Positions 1 to 6,673 of a stretch of DNA of 64,000 nt are shown one piece after another (within the stretch, counting starts at the first letter, position 1; each line of letters opens with the position of its first letter). The notes beneath the pieces were generated by a model. It ran no database searches and had not been told where the DNA came from. It was given only the letters and a program-made list of their open reading frames with translations. The translations under genes and the position numbers were made by a program. The stretch lies in assembly GCA_963721115.1 (NCBI GenBank), contig CAVRIA010000006.1, forward strand, positions 868,001 through 932,000, written 5' to 3'. This DNA is from CAVRIA01 sp963721115 (GTDB lineage Bacteria > Desulfobacterota > Binatia > HRBIN30 > CADEER01).

Positions 1-52
1 TTGCGGCTCGCAGGCGCCTGTGCGCCGGCGGCTCATCGCCGATGCGTTGGGC
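1..52 (+). other. attC-like site, 5' part cut by window edge
   Basis: The right half of an attC site: the L' arm GGCTCATCGCC at 30-40 is followed by the R' core GTTGGGC at 46-52. The sequence after it (from 53) is nearly the same as that following the site at 5449-5538, so both precede copies of the same cassette. Confidence 0.6.
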
Positions 53-59
53 TTGCTGA

Positions 60-190
60 GTGCGTGCCATGCAATCGCCACCACCGGTCGTGCTGGACGT
101 GCGATCCAGCAGCAGCATGATAGTCTTGGCCTGCAAGGGATGCCGAACATCACCATGTACGCGACGCGCGGGAAAGACGCGCGCGGCTGA
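60..190 (+). pseudogene. Internally deleted copy of the 5546-6055 cassette protein
   Basis: Bases 53-93 match the start of the intact gene at 5546, and the sequence from about 94 matches its last ~90 bases (from 5963). The 379 bases equivalent to 5584-5962 are missing. Because 379 is not a multiple of three, the remaining 3' part is out of frame and the product is dead. The start codon equivalent is GTG at 60, and the original stop is TGA at 188-190, inside the attC site. It also carries a 14-base tandem duplication (ggctgagcgcccgg region, about 185-212) that the intact copy lacks. Confidence 0.8.
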
Positions 191-219
191 GCGCCCGGCT
201 GAGCGCCCGGACGTTCGAC
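142..219 (+). other. attC-like site closing the deleted cassette
   Basis: R'' GCCGAAC at 142-148 and R' GTTCGAC at 213-219, with the GACGCGC/GCGCGC arms between. It matches the site at 6007-6072 except for a 14-base tandem duplication, which makes it 78 rather than 66 bases long. Confidence 0.7.
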
Positions 220-222
220 CTC

Positions 223-600
223 ATGACGTATCGCGGTTCGTGCCACTGTGGTCGGGTTCGGTTCGAGGTCGATCTCGAACTGGACCACGTTCGATCTTGC
301 GACTGTTCCGTTTGTCGGAAGCGCGGGGCGCTGATTCATCGCGTCGAAGAGCACCGGCTTCGGCTCCTCACGCCGCTCGATGAACTCACTCTGTACCAGT
401 GGCATACCCGCACTGCCGAGGACTACTTCTGTCCGACTTGTGGAATCCTTCCATTTCGGCGCCCACGGCACCGCACCTCGGACGAAGCCGCACAGGGCGT
501 CGCCGAATTCTCGGGATGGAGTGTGAATGTCCGGTGCCTCGAAGGCGTCGATCTCGACTCGATTCCCATCAGGCGCGTGTTCGGAAGCAGACTTCCGTGA
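223..600 (+). CDS. GFA/CENP-V-fold zinc protein
   Basis: A 125-residue protein of the GFA (glutathione-dependent formaldehyde-activating enzyme-like, Mss4-like fold) family. The zinc ligands are all visible: C7 and C9 (CHCG), C26, C28 and C31 (CDCSVC), C70 and C73 (CPTCG). These small proteins bind two zinc ions; most have no proven substrate, and a role in S-hydroxymethylglutathione formation is shown only for a few members. It is the sole gene of a cassette bounded by attC sites at 142-219 and 619-671. The ATG lies four bases after the R' core, so there is little room for its own promoter or ribosome site and it probably depends on read-through. Its first 23 bases are repeated at 6076. It is full length and intact, unlike the second GFA gene at 1836. 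Confidence 0.85.
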   Translation: MTYRGSCHCGRVRFEVDLELDHVRSCDCSVCRKRGALIHRVEEHRLRLLTPLDELTLYQWHTRTAEDYFCPTCGILPFRRPRHRTSDEAAQGVAEFSGWSVNVRCLEGVDLDSIPIRRVFGSRLP

Positions 601-618
601 GGAATTCCTGTCTACGAC

Positions 619-671
619 GCCGAGCCAGCCGACGCGGCCAGGTGCCGCGCGGCTGAGCGTCGGCGTTCGGC
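619..671 (+). other. attC-like site after GFA gene
   Basis: R''-like GCCGAGC at 619-625 (one base off the usual core), arm CCGACGC at about 629-635, matching arm GCGTCGG at about 657-663, and R' GTTCGGC at 665-671. Confidence 0.55.
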
Positions 672-822
672 AGAAGAGGCATTCGATGAAGTTGATTCTG
701 TCGATCCGCCTTACTTTCGGTTCCGTTGCTCGCCAAGGTGGCAGGGACTGGAAGGGCACCGACCGTCGGCCGATGCGTCGCGCCGAACCATTGCGTTCCC
801 ATGTGCGAAAGGAGGTCGACCC

Positions 823-1257
823 ATGCCCGCACCGATGACACCCGAGGAGCGTGAGACCTTCCTGGCCGGCGTCCATGTGGGCGTTCTCAGCATCGACGAG
901 CCCGGCCGCGGGCCATTGTCCGTCCCGGTATGGTATCTCTACGAACCCGGCGGCGAGATCGCCGTCGTCACGCGTCCGGAGGCGCGCAAGGCGCGACTTC
1001 TCACTGGTGGTGCCCGCGTGGCTTTTCTCGTGCAGTCCGAGGACATGCCGCCGAAGTACGTCACGATCCAGGGATGCGTCGTATCGGCGGCGCCCGCGGA
1101 CGTCGAGCGAGACGTCAAACCCATCGTCCGCAAGTACCTCGGTGCGGAGCTCGGCGATGCCTATGTCGAGAATACACGACCGAACGGCACGAATGAGGTC
1201 GTGGTTCGCATCCGTCCCGAGCGTTGGTACTCGCGCGATTTCGGTCGATCGGGGTGA
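823..1257 (+). CDS. PPOX-class flavin/F420-type split-barrel protein
   Basis: A 144-residue protein of the pyridoxamine 5'-phosphate oxidase-like split-barrel fold. Visible features are the N-terminal helix with TPEERETFLAG, the strand VGVLSI, the SVPVWYLYEPGGEIAVVT segment typical of F420/FMN-binding members, and a C-terminal RPERWYSRDF like the end of many PPOX proteins. These proteins bind FMN, F420 or heme and reduce small molecules; the cofactor cannot be told from sequence by eye. The start is supported by a strong aaaggagg ribosome site eight bases before ATG. It is the first gene of the cassette running from 672 to about 1795; a broken methyltransferase follows 50 bases later with no attC between, so a deletion probably joined two cassettes. 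Confidence 0.75.
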   Translation: MPAPMTPEERETFLAGVHVGVLSIDEPGRGPLSVPVWYLYEPGGEIAVVTRPEARKARLLTGGARVAFLVQSEDMPPKYVTIQGCVVSAAPADVERDVKPIVRKYLGAELGDAYVENTRPNGTNEVVVRIRPERWYSRDFGRSG

Positions 1258-1309
1258 GGACGACCTGATCGTGATCCGGATCCTTCGCATTCTACGCAGT
1301 GTTCGCAGA

Positions 1310-1780
1310 GTCTGGAGCCAGCACGTTGCGATGAACATTCCCGACAAGGCCCGCCTCTATCAGGAGATGTACCGCGTGTTGAAGCCTGGCGGGGGCGTCG
1401 CGATCCACGATATCCTCGCCGGTCCTGCGGGCCCGGTTATCCTTCCCGTCCCGTGGGCACGCGTTCCTGGAACGAGCTTCCTGGTTACGCCGGACGAGCT
1501 CCGCCGGCTTCTCGAAGCCAGCGGCTTCAACATCGCCAGCTGGAAAGACACTACGATGCCGGCTCTGGAATGGTTCACCGCGTTGGCCAAGAAGATCCAG
1601 CGGGAGGGCCTGCCGGCGCTTGGCTTTCACCTGATTTTCGGTCCCGACGTCCGGAGCATGGGCGAGAACCAGGTACGGAATCTCAAGGAGGGGCGCATCG
1701 TTCTTGTGCAGGTCGTTGCGAGAAAGTATCCGACACCGCACCATCGGCTGCAGCGGACGCCGGTAGGCGGGCGCCGCTAA
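1310..1780 (+). pseudogene. SAM-dependent methyltransferase, 3' part only
   Basis: The reading frame from 1310 starts abruptly with VWSQHVAMNIPDKARLY, then MYRVLKPGGGVAIHDILAG, FLVTPDELRRLLEASGF and a closing RIVLVQVV. This is the second half of a UbiE/Methyltransf_11-type enzyme (after motif II/III: the QH-M-N helix, the LKPGG turn and the C-terminal strands). The N-terminal Rossmann part with the glycine-rich SAM motif is missing; upstream DNA is the end of the PPOX gene. An internal ATG at 1332 could make about 149 residues, but without the SAM site it should not work. The 3' end overlaps the attC-like site at 1737-1795, as is usual for cassette genes. Confidence 0.7.
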
Positions 1781-1795
1781 GCCGAAGCGATGGGC
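1737..1795 (+). other. degenerate attC-like site
   Basis: Arms TCGGCTGCAGCGG (about 1744-1756) and CCGCTAAGCCGA (about 1774-1785) pair with mismatched or extra bases. The final core is GATGGGC (1789-1795) instead of GTTGGGC, so recombination ability is doubtful. Confidence 0.45.
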
Positions 1796-1835
1796 GGACT
1801 TCGTTCGTGAAGAATCAGACTTCGGTGGGCAAGAG

Positions 1836-2395
1836 ATGACGGAAGAGACGGCTTATCTGGCTTGCCGTTGCGGGCAGTGCCGCATCACACTCTGTGATCC
1901 CGAAATGCGCTATCGCACGGAGTGTCTGTGCGTGGACTGCCGCCAGCGCGGCCTAATTTCGGCGAGTCGGGCCTCGGGGAACGAACTGCCGCCCGAAGTC
2001 GTCGCCTACGAGCGCGGGATCGACCTCTACTACTTCACCAACGCATTGGAGGTCGACGATGCGTCCTTTGAGCGGTTGGAGTTTTCCAAGTTGCGCGCCG
2101 ATGCCAACAATACGACGGGCATGTCGACCTGCTGCGGGACGCTCATGTGTGGGTTCACCCAATCTACTGCGGAAACACTATCTCCGTGAACGCGGACAGC
2201 TGCCGGGTCACCATCCCCTCGGTCATGCCTTCTAGAGCGATCTGTTTCGGTAGCGATATTCCGGCGCGAACGTCTCCTTTGGGATCCAGAGATTGTGATC
2301 GCGTATCCTGTGTGCCAATAGTCGGTGAGCTCGTTCCGCTGGTCTGGGTGATGGCGGCCGGCCGGCATCGAAACCACTCGAGAAGTCATGCCTAA
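1836..2395 (+). pseudogene. Second GFA-family gene, frameshifted
   Basis: The frame from ATG 1836 gives a GFA-fold start: C10 and C12 (CRCG), then C30, C32 and C35 (CLCVDC) and later STCCGTLMCG. At about 2150 it slips: the annotated frame ends at 2189 with unlike residues, while the +1 frame continues with VHPIYCGNTISVNAD and further family-like sequence. One inserted or lost base near 2145-2155 explains this. Either the sequence has an indel error or the gene is recently broken. The protein shares only the fold with the 223-600 protein, so it is a separate cassette gene rather than a copy. The ribosome site is weak (caagag). Confidence 0.65.
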
Positions 2396-3464
2396 CGGAA
2401 CCTTCGTCCTGGCCGACATCGGCGGATACACGACCTTCCTCTCGGACGTCGGAATCGAGCACGCCAAGGAGATCACCAGCCATCTCTTCAACGGTTTGTT
2501 CGAGGTGGATCAGGATACTTGGAAGGTCGGCAACATCGAAGGCGATTGCTTGTTCCTCTACAGCGATTCCCCGAAGTCACCGCAGGACGTCTTTGGGTAC
2601 GTCCGCCGCCTGTACGAGAAGTTTCGGGAGTCGATCGAAGAGGTCGCTTCCGGATCGACTTGCCGTTGTGGCGCCTGTGATCGGAGTGGTGACCTCACGC
2701 TCAAGTTCGTGATTCATGGTGGCGCGTTCGACATCCAGGAGATCGCCGGCCGCAAGGAGCTGATCGGGTCGGACATCGTCGTAGCTCACCGCCTGCTGAA
2801 GAACAGCGTACCGATGCGCGAGTATGCTCTCGTGACGACATCCCTCGCGGGCATGGCCGAAGCCTCGGGCCTGGGTGCTACACCGGGGCGGGACGAATAC
2901 AGCGACATCGGTGCGGTCGACTACGGCTACATAGACCTCCGGGGAGTGCGCGAGGCCTACGAGAAGAGCCGCGAGATCTACCTGACCGAGGAGGACGCAG
3001 ACGTCGCGGTATCGATCGAGATCGAAGCACCACCGGACCTCGTCTGGAGTATCACAATGGATTTGGAGAAGGGCCCGCAATGGTGCCCCACCCTGATCGA
3101 GGCTGAGACGCTCAGCGGCACAGTGGAACAGGTCGGTAGCGTCCACACGTGCCTCCACGGCGACGCCGGCAAGATGGTCCATTTTCGTGTGGCCTACGAC
3201 GGAAGGGGTCGGCGCTTCACCGACAGGCTGTCGAACGTTCCGCTGGTCGAGAAGATGATCCAGACCGGTGAGGCGAAGCCGTCCACATTGGGCACGAAGT
3301 TCACGCTCTACTACTCCCTCAACCCCGCAGTCCCCGTGACGGATGAGCAGACGAGATCCCTCTTCCTCGACGCCGTCAGGCAGCGCGCCGAGAATGATGT
3401 CCGGGGCTTGAAGGCCCTCTGCGAAGCGGAGGCACGAGCCGCGTCGGCAGCGGGGGCTGATTGA
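2388..3464 (+). CDS. DUF2652 cyclase-like domain + SRPBCC protein
   Basis: A 358-residue two-domain protein. Residues 1-190 resemble DUF2652, which looks like a class III nucleotide cyclase fold: ADIGGYTTFL near the N-terminus and IEGDCLFLYS about 45 residues on. A CRCGAC segment near residue 95 could bind metal. Residues 205-350 read as an SRPBCC (START/Bet v1-like) lipid- or hydrophobe-binding domain, beginning DVAVSIEIEAPPDLVWSI. Whether the first domain makes a cyclic nucleotide is unknown; the usual catalytic residues cannot be confirmed by eye. It is the largest gene in the cassette array and precedes the clearest attC site (3527-3606). There is no convincing ribosome site before ATG 2388, and it shares its cassette with the broken GFA gene. 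Confidence 0.7.
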   Translation: MPNGTFVLADIGGYTTFLSDVGIEHAKEITSHLFNGLFEVDQDTWKVGNIEGDCLFLYSDSPKSPQDVFGYVRRLYEKFRESIEEVASGSTCRCGACDRSGDLTLKFVIHGGAFDIQEIAGRKELIGSDIVVAHRLLKNSVPMREYALVTTSLAGMAEASGLGATPGRDEYSDIGAVDYGYIDLRGVREAYEKSREIYLTEEDADVAVSIEIEAPPDLVWSITMDLEKGPQWCPTLIEAETLSGTVEQVGSVHTCLHGDAGKMVHFRVAYDGRGRRFTDRLSNVPLVEKMIQTGEAKPSTLGTKFTLYYSLNPAVPVTDEQTRSLFLDAVRQRAENDVRGLKALCEAEARAASAAGAD

Positions 3465-3526
3465 CGACACGGCATCTCGAAACCGCACGGATGGCCGGTC
3501 AACCGTGCTTCGTCACTTCGTCGGCC

Positions 3527-3606
3527 GCCGAACAAACGCTTGGAACCGACCGCTCCACCCACAGCCCCGCCCCACCCAGCGGCGGTTCAAGCGTAGGGCG
3601 TTGGGC
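3527..3606 (+). other. attC site (best example)
   Basis: R'' GCCGAAC 3527-3533, L'' ACGCTTGGAACC 3536-3547, L' GGTTCAAGCGT 3584-3594, R' GTTGGGC 3600-3606. The arms pair perfectly except for one unpaired base in L'', the hallmark that sets strand choice for integron integrases. Confidence 0.88.
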
Positions 3607-3641
3607 TTGCAAGTGACGGTGATGAGATCGCTATTTCTGAA

Positions 3642-3704
3642 GCCGAACAGTTCCATGCAATTGACGCGCGTAAAGACGCGCGCAAGTGATGATGAGCGTT
3701 CGGC
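3642..3704 (+). other. attC site closing a gene-less mini cassette
   Basis: R'' GCCGAAC 3642-3648 pairs exactly with R' GTTCGGC 3698-3704. The arms CATGCAATTGACGCGCG and CGCGCGCAAGTGATG pair with two bulged bases. The interval 3607-3704 is only 98 bases and holds no reading frame of note. Confidence 0.8.
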
Positions 3705-3747
3705 GGAACGCGGGCCATGTGCTATCTTGCCAGGGAGGAACGGGGAA

Positions 3748-3981
3748 ATGGACGCTCGCTTTGAGGATATCGTTGCAAGCGCGATGAAGCTGTCGGAACG
3801 TGAGCGTGCCCGCCTTGCGCAGGAACTGATCGCTAGCCTTGAGACCGAGATCGAGCCCAACGTCGAGGCGCTCTGGCTCGCGGAAGCGGAGCGCCGCCTG
3901 GAGGAGTTGCGGTCTGGGAAAGTAAAGGCGATCCCCGCTGAGGAAGCATTCGCTAGAGCACGCCGTGCCCTTCGTCGATGA
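3748..3981 (+). CDS. Addiction-module antitoxin (Unstab_antitox-like)
   Basis: A 77-residue, highly charged helical protein with AMKLSERERARLAQELIASLE at residues 12-32, the signature of the short putative addiction module components (PF09720/TIGR02574) that pair with ParE/RelE toxins. Its stop overlaps the toxin start by four bases (ATGA at 3978-3981), so the two are translationally coupled. ATG 3748 is chosen because ggaggaacgg lies just upstream and because family members start at this helix; a longer frame from 3505 crosses the attC site and is not real. It probably neutralises the toxin by direct binding. The pair occupies one cassette (3705-4346), and such pairs are thought to stabilise cassette arrays. 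Confidence 0.85.
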   Translation: MDARFEDIVASAMKLSERERARLAQELIASLETEIEPNVEALWLAEAERRLEELRSGKVKAIPAEEAFARARRALRR

Positions 3982-4274
3982 GGGTCGTCTTCCATGAGGA
4001 AGCGCTCGCAGAGATGCTCGGATCCGCGTCGTATTACGAGGAACGATCAGAAGGCCTCGGCTGGGACTTCCTGACTTCGGTCCAGCAAGCAACTCAGCGT
4101 ATCACGGAGTTTCCGGAAGCCGGTCCGGTGATGAGGGGTGACGTTCGGAAGCGGCTGGTCGCCGGGTTTCCATTCACCGTTCTATACTCGATCGAACCAG
4201 ACGAGACTTTCATTGTCGCCGTGATGCACCAAAGCCGGCGACCCGGCTACTGGATCAAGCGTGTTCGAAGTTGA
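3978..4274 (+). CDS. ParE/RelE-superfamily toxin
   Basis: A 98-residue ParE-like protein. It opens with the family pattern VVFHEEALAEMLGSASYYEE, has GLGWDFLTSVQQATQRI and the C-terminal strands FPFTVLYSIE and IVAVMHQSRRPGYW, the usual order beta-alpha-alpha-beta-beta-beta. Proteins of this branch poison gyrase (ParE) or cleave ribosome-bound mRNA (RelE); the sequence looks closer to ParE, but the target is not proven. It lies directly after, and overlaps, the antitoxin gene. The stop is only six bases before the attC site at 4281, so this is a compact two-gene cassette. Confidence 0.88.
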   Translation: MRVVFHEEALAEMLGSASYYEERSEGLGWDFLTSVQQATQRITEFPEAGPVMRGDVRKRLVAGFPFTVLYSIEPDETFIVAVMHQSRRPGYWIKRVRS

Positions 4275-4280
4275 GCGGAT

Positions 4281-4346
4281 GCCGAACCGAGGCGATCCAG
4301 CGGACGCGCGAAAGGAGTCGCGCGCCGCTGATCTCCAGCGTTGGGC
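4281..4346 (+). other. attC site after toxin gene
   Basis: R'' GCCGAAC 4281-4287, L'' GATCCAGCGG about 4294-4303, L' CCGCTGATC about 4325-4333 (one unpaired base), R' GTTGGGC 4340-4346. Confidence 0.8.
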
Positions 4347-4352
4347 TTGGCC

Positions 4353-4780
4353 ATGACTCTGTTTCGAACGGCATCCCTATGTTCCTTATGCCTCGGAGTG
4401 GCCTTCTGCTTCTTTCGCATGATTCCCACTGACTGCGTGCCGTGGGCCGCTGCCTCCGGGATGTTTTCCGCCCAAGCGGCCATGATTTGGCTGCTCGTTT
4501 CTGGGTTCATTCCGGCCGCCATCAGCCGCAGGCGTTTCCTCCTTCAGCCGTTGTTCTTCTTGACTGGATTGGCGGGTTCCGCGGTGCTAGCAGCTCCAGC
4601 CACGCACAATGGTTCTCTTCCCGGCATTCTGTCGGGAGTGGCTCTTGTTACGCCGGCACTCGCCACGCGCTGGTTCTCGGCTCTTTCATCGGATTTGCAG
4701 TTGCCATGGTCTTTGGGCGATCGTGGCGTGCGGGGGACCAAGCGGTGCAGCCGACGCGAGCCTGCGGCCCGCGCGGCTGA
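4353..4780 (+). CDS. Small multi-pass membrane protein, probable frameshift
   Basis: From ATG 4353 the frame gives hydrophobic segments at about residues 7-25, 35-58 and 66-85 (with a short charged turn RRRF), ending at SGVALVTPALATR. At about 4665 the hydrophobic pattern moves to another frame, which continues HALVLGSFIGFAVAMVFGRSWR and stops at 4780 inside the attC-like site. Joined, this gives a roughly 140-residue protein with four membrane spans, a common kind of cassette cargo. I do not recognise a family. A single-base indel (error or decay) near 4660-4668 is needed for this reading; the unshifted frame runs into unrelated residues for another 550 bases. No function can be proposed. 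Confidence 0.55.
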
Positions 4781-4796
4781 CCGCTCACGTTTGGGC
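4736..4796 (+). other. attC-like site with altered cores
   Basis: L'' GCGGTGCAGCCG (about 4742-4753) and L' CGGCTGACCGCT (about 4774-4785) pair with one unpaired base. The end core reads GTTTGGGC instead of GTTGGGC. Confidence 0.6.
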
Positions 4797-4833
4797 GGCG
4801 ACTCCGCGGGGCGACATGGCAAGGGGAGGGACG

Positions 4834-5424
4834 ATGTCTGGCATTCGGTTGACGATCCTTACCGTCACGCTGATCGCGTTTGCGCGCACGGCCTGGGTGG
4901 TCGTTGGCTTCGTCCGTACTCTGCTCCGCGGCCATTCGATCGTTGCTGCGCGGTGGGGGTGGGTCGAGGTTCTCACCGTCCCCGAGCCTCTGGTTCTCGC
5001 GGGAGTTACCTATGCCCTTGTTCTGCATGGGACGCCGCAGGCCCTGCCGTCAGTGTTACATGTGGCCGGAGCGGTAGGCGGCGTCGCAATGGCGCTCGGC
5101 GGACTCGCTTTGACGGGGTGGGCGTTCTTCTCGCTGCCGAGCGTTGGCAGCGGCCACTACGTTCTCGAGGGCCAGCCGATCGTAGACCGGGGTGCCTACG
5201 GCTGGGTGCGCCACCCGCTGTATCTGGCTGCGTTCATGATCTGGTTTGCTCTAGCCCTGGCCTACCTGAGCGTCCTCCCGCTTGTCGTGCTGGCGCTCTA
5301 CGTGATCCCGATCTATTGGCTGTACATCCGTGAGGAGGAGCGGCTGATGGCCGAGCGATACGGATACGCGTATCGTGAATATCGGAATCGAGTCGGCGGT
5401 CTCGTTCCCCGGCGGCACGCCTGA
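4834..5424 (+). CDS. ICMT/PEMT-like membrane methyltransferase
   Basis: A 196-residue polytopic protein with about five membrane segments. The C-terminal half carries the isoprenylcysteine carboxyl methyltransferase (ICMT)/phospholipid methyltransferase pattern: GAYGWVRHPLYLAAF near residue 125, then YIREEERLMAERYGYAYREY near 170, where the RHP and paired glutamates hold S-adenosylmethionine and the substrate headgroup. Its substrate in bacteria is usually unknown (isoprenoid thiols or lipids). ATG 4834 is chosen because aaggggaggg lies just upstream; an in-frame ATG at 4816 is possible. It fills one cassette (4797-5538), with its stop 24 bases before the next attC site. Confidence 0.75.
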   Translation: MSGIRLTILTVTLIAFARTAWVVVGFVRTLLRGHSIVAARWGWVEVLTVPEPLVLAGVTYALVLHGTPQALPSVLHVAGAVGGVAMALGGLALTGWAFFSLPSVGSGHYVLEGQPIVDRGAYGWVRHPLYLAAFMIWFALALAYLSVLPLVVLALYVIPIYWLYIREEERLMAERYGYAYREYRNRVGGLVPRRHA

Positions 5425-5448
5425 GGAGAAACGGAGGCGTGGTGCGGC

Positions 5449-5538
5449 GCCCAACAAGGCGATGGACCCGACCGGCTTGAGCGGCGCTGCTCGTCGCGCG
5501 CTGTCGTGCGCCAGCGATTCATCGCCCACGCGTTCGGC
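5449..5538 (+). other. attC site before intact unknown cassette
   Basis: R'' GCCCAAC 5449-5455, L'' GGCGATGGA about 5458-5466, L' TTCATCGCC about 5518-5526, R' GTTCGGC 5532-5538. The arms pair with one mismatch. Confidence 0.8.
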
Positions 5539-5545
5539 TTGCTGA

Positions 5546-6055
5546 GTGCGTGCCATGCAATCGCCACCACCGGTCGTGCTGGAGCCACACTACTTCGTCC
5601 CGCTGTTCATCGCGATGTGGATCTCGGTCAGCGGGCTGCTGTCCTACATGGGAGGGTGGCGCGCCTTGTCCAAGGTTTACCCCGACCGAGGTGCCTGCGA
5701 CGGTGAGACGTTCCGGTTCGCGTCGATGTCCCTCGGCAGGGGCGTGTTCCCAGTAAACTACGGCAGTTGCCTCTCTGTGCGGGTTGGTGTCCTTGGCGTC
5801 GGCCTCGCCACGCGGATCCCATTCCGGCTGTTCCATCCCCCGCTCTTCATTCCGTGGTCCGCCGTATCCGCATGCAAGGTCGAGAAGTTCCTCTTCTTCA
5901 AGCAAACTGCGGTCTACCTCACGTCGCCAGACACCCGGCTCCGCTTCGGTGGGCGGGTTGGCCGTGCGATCCAGCAGCAGCATGATAGTCTTGGCCTGCA
6001 AGGAATGCCGAACATCACCATGTACGCGACGCGCGGGAAAGACGCGCGCGGCTGA
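5546..6055 (+). CDS. Unknown cassette protein with one membrane span
   Basis: A 169-residue protein from GTG 5546 (166 residues from ATG 5555). One hydrophobic segment lies at about residues 17-35. The rest looks like a small beta-rich domain: RFASMSLG, FHPPLFIPWSAV, VEKFLFFKQTAVYLTSPDTRLRF. That pattern is reminiscent of PH-like domains, but I cannot assign a family. The last 16 residues lie inside the attC site (6007-6072), as often happens in cassettes. The same cassette occurs at 53-219 with a 379-base internal deletion, so this is the reference copy. Function unknown; the hydrophobic span suggests a membrane-tethered sensor or immunity-type protein, which is only a guess. Confidence 0.65.
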   Translation: MRAMQSPPPVVLEPHYFVPLFIAMWISVSGLLSYMGGWRALSKVYPDRGACDGETFRFASMSLGRGVFPVNYGSCLSVRVGVLGVGLATRIPFRLFHPPLFIPWSAVSACKVEKFLFFKQTAVYLTSPDTRLRFGGRVGRAIQQQHDSLGLQGMPNITMYATRGKDARG

Positions 6056-6072
6056 GCGCCCGGACGTTCGAC
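6007..6072 (+). other. attC site overlapping the gene end
   Basis: R'' GCCGAAC 6007-6013, R' GTTCGAC 6066-6072, arms GACGCGC/GCGCGC between. It is followed by the first 23 bases of the GFA gene (6076-6098), the same cassette order as at 142-245, after which the sequence diverges. Confidence 0.75.
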
Positions 6073-6195
6073 CTCATGACGTATCGCGGTTCGTGCCAAG
6101 AGATGAAAAGAGGCAAGCGAACGATCTCGAGGCTCGCGACTCCCTTTCCAGGATCGCCTCGCTGGAAGCGCTCCGCGAAGTCAGGGAGCAAGCCG

Positions 6196-6657
6196 TTGCC
6201 GACAAAGCAGTCGTGTATCGACGCAAGCGTCGCCCTCAAACTCGTCGTCGAAGAGGAAGATAGCAAACGGGCCCGAGCTCTTTGGGGAGCGTGGGCTCGT
6301 CTTGGCGTGCGGGTCGTTGCGCCGCCTCTTTTGGTCTTCGAGTGTGTATCCGCGCTTCGACGCATGGTCGTTCGAGCCGACCTCGACGCCGAACACGCAG
6401 TGACGGCACGCGATCTGCTCCTCGCGATGCCGGTGCGTCTCTCCGCCCCTCGTACTCTCTTCGTCCGCGCATGGGAGCTGGCTGCCGAGCTGGGCCGCCG
6501 GCAAGTCTACGATTGTTTCTATCTCGCTACCGCCGAGTTGCTCGGCACAGAGCTCTGGACGGCGGACGAACGTTTCTACAACGCAGCCGCTGTTCGATCC
6601 CATCAGCGAATACGGTTACTGCGGATGTTCGTCGACGATGGGAGCGCGCGGGATTGA
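6196..6657 (+). CDS. PIN-domain (VapC-like) ribonuclease toxin
   Basis: About 153 residues from TTG 6196. The PIN fold is clear: CIDASVALKLVVEEE (first acidic residue), PPLLVFECVSALRRM (glutamate), then VYDCFYLATAELLGTELWTADERF with the conserved aspartates. VapC-type PIN proteins are Mg-dependent ribonucleases that cut tRNA or rRNA when their antitoxin is lost. A longer frame from 6076 starts with the residual GFA sequence and is a fusion artefact. Upstream, another frame (about 6099-6263) encodes LSRIASLEALREVREQAV and could be the end of a truncated antitoxin, but this is unproven. No attC is seen between this gene and the convergent oxidoreductase gene, whose stop is 17 bases away. Confidence 0.75.
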   Translation: MPTKQSCIDASVALKLVVEEEDSKRARALWGAWARLGVRVVAPPLLVFECVSALRRMVVRADLDAEHAVTARDLLLAMPVRLSAPRTLFVRAWELAAELGRRQVYDCFYLATAELLGTELWTADERFYNAAAVRSHQRIRLLRMFVDDGSARD

Positions 6658-6673
6658 GCATCTGGCCGTCACC

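Larger units (their letters stand above)
1..6072 (+). mobile_element. Integron-type gene cassette array (CALIN-like)
   Basis: A run of short genes, all on the + strand, each followed by an imperfect inverted repeat of 53-90 bases ending in GTTGGGC or GTTCGGC and usually starting with GCCGAAC or GCCCAAC. This matches attC sites of integrons (R'' RYYYAAC, R' GTTRRRY, paired L arms with one unpaired base). Sites lie at 1-52, 142-219, 619-671, 1737-1795, 3527-3606, 3642-3704, 4281-4346, 4736-4796, 5449-5538 and 6007-6072. No tyrosine integrase, attI or Pc promoter is seen, so it is either a cluster lacking an integrase or the distal part of an integron that starts before the window. Cargo (toxins, GFA fold, small membrane proteins) is typical of cassettes. 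The array ends near 6660, where opposite-strand chromosomal genes start. Confidence 0.8.

Noticed and set aside
3505..3747. Upstream extension of the antitoxin gene
   Set aside because: The open frame reaches back through two attC sites; the strong ribosome site and family start support ATG 3748.
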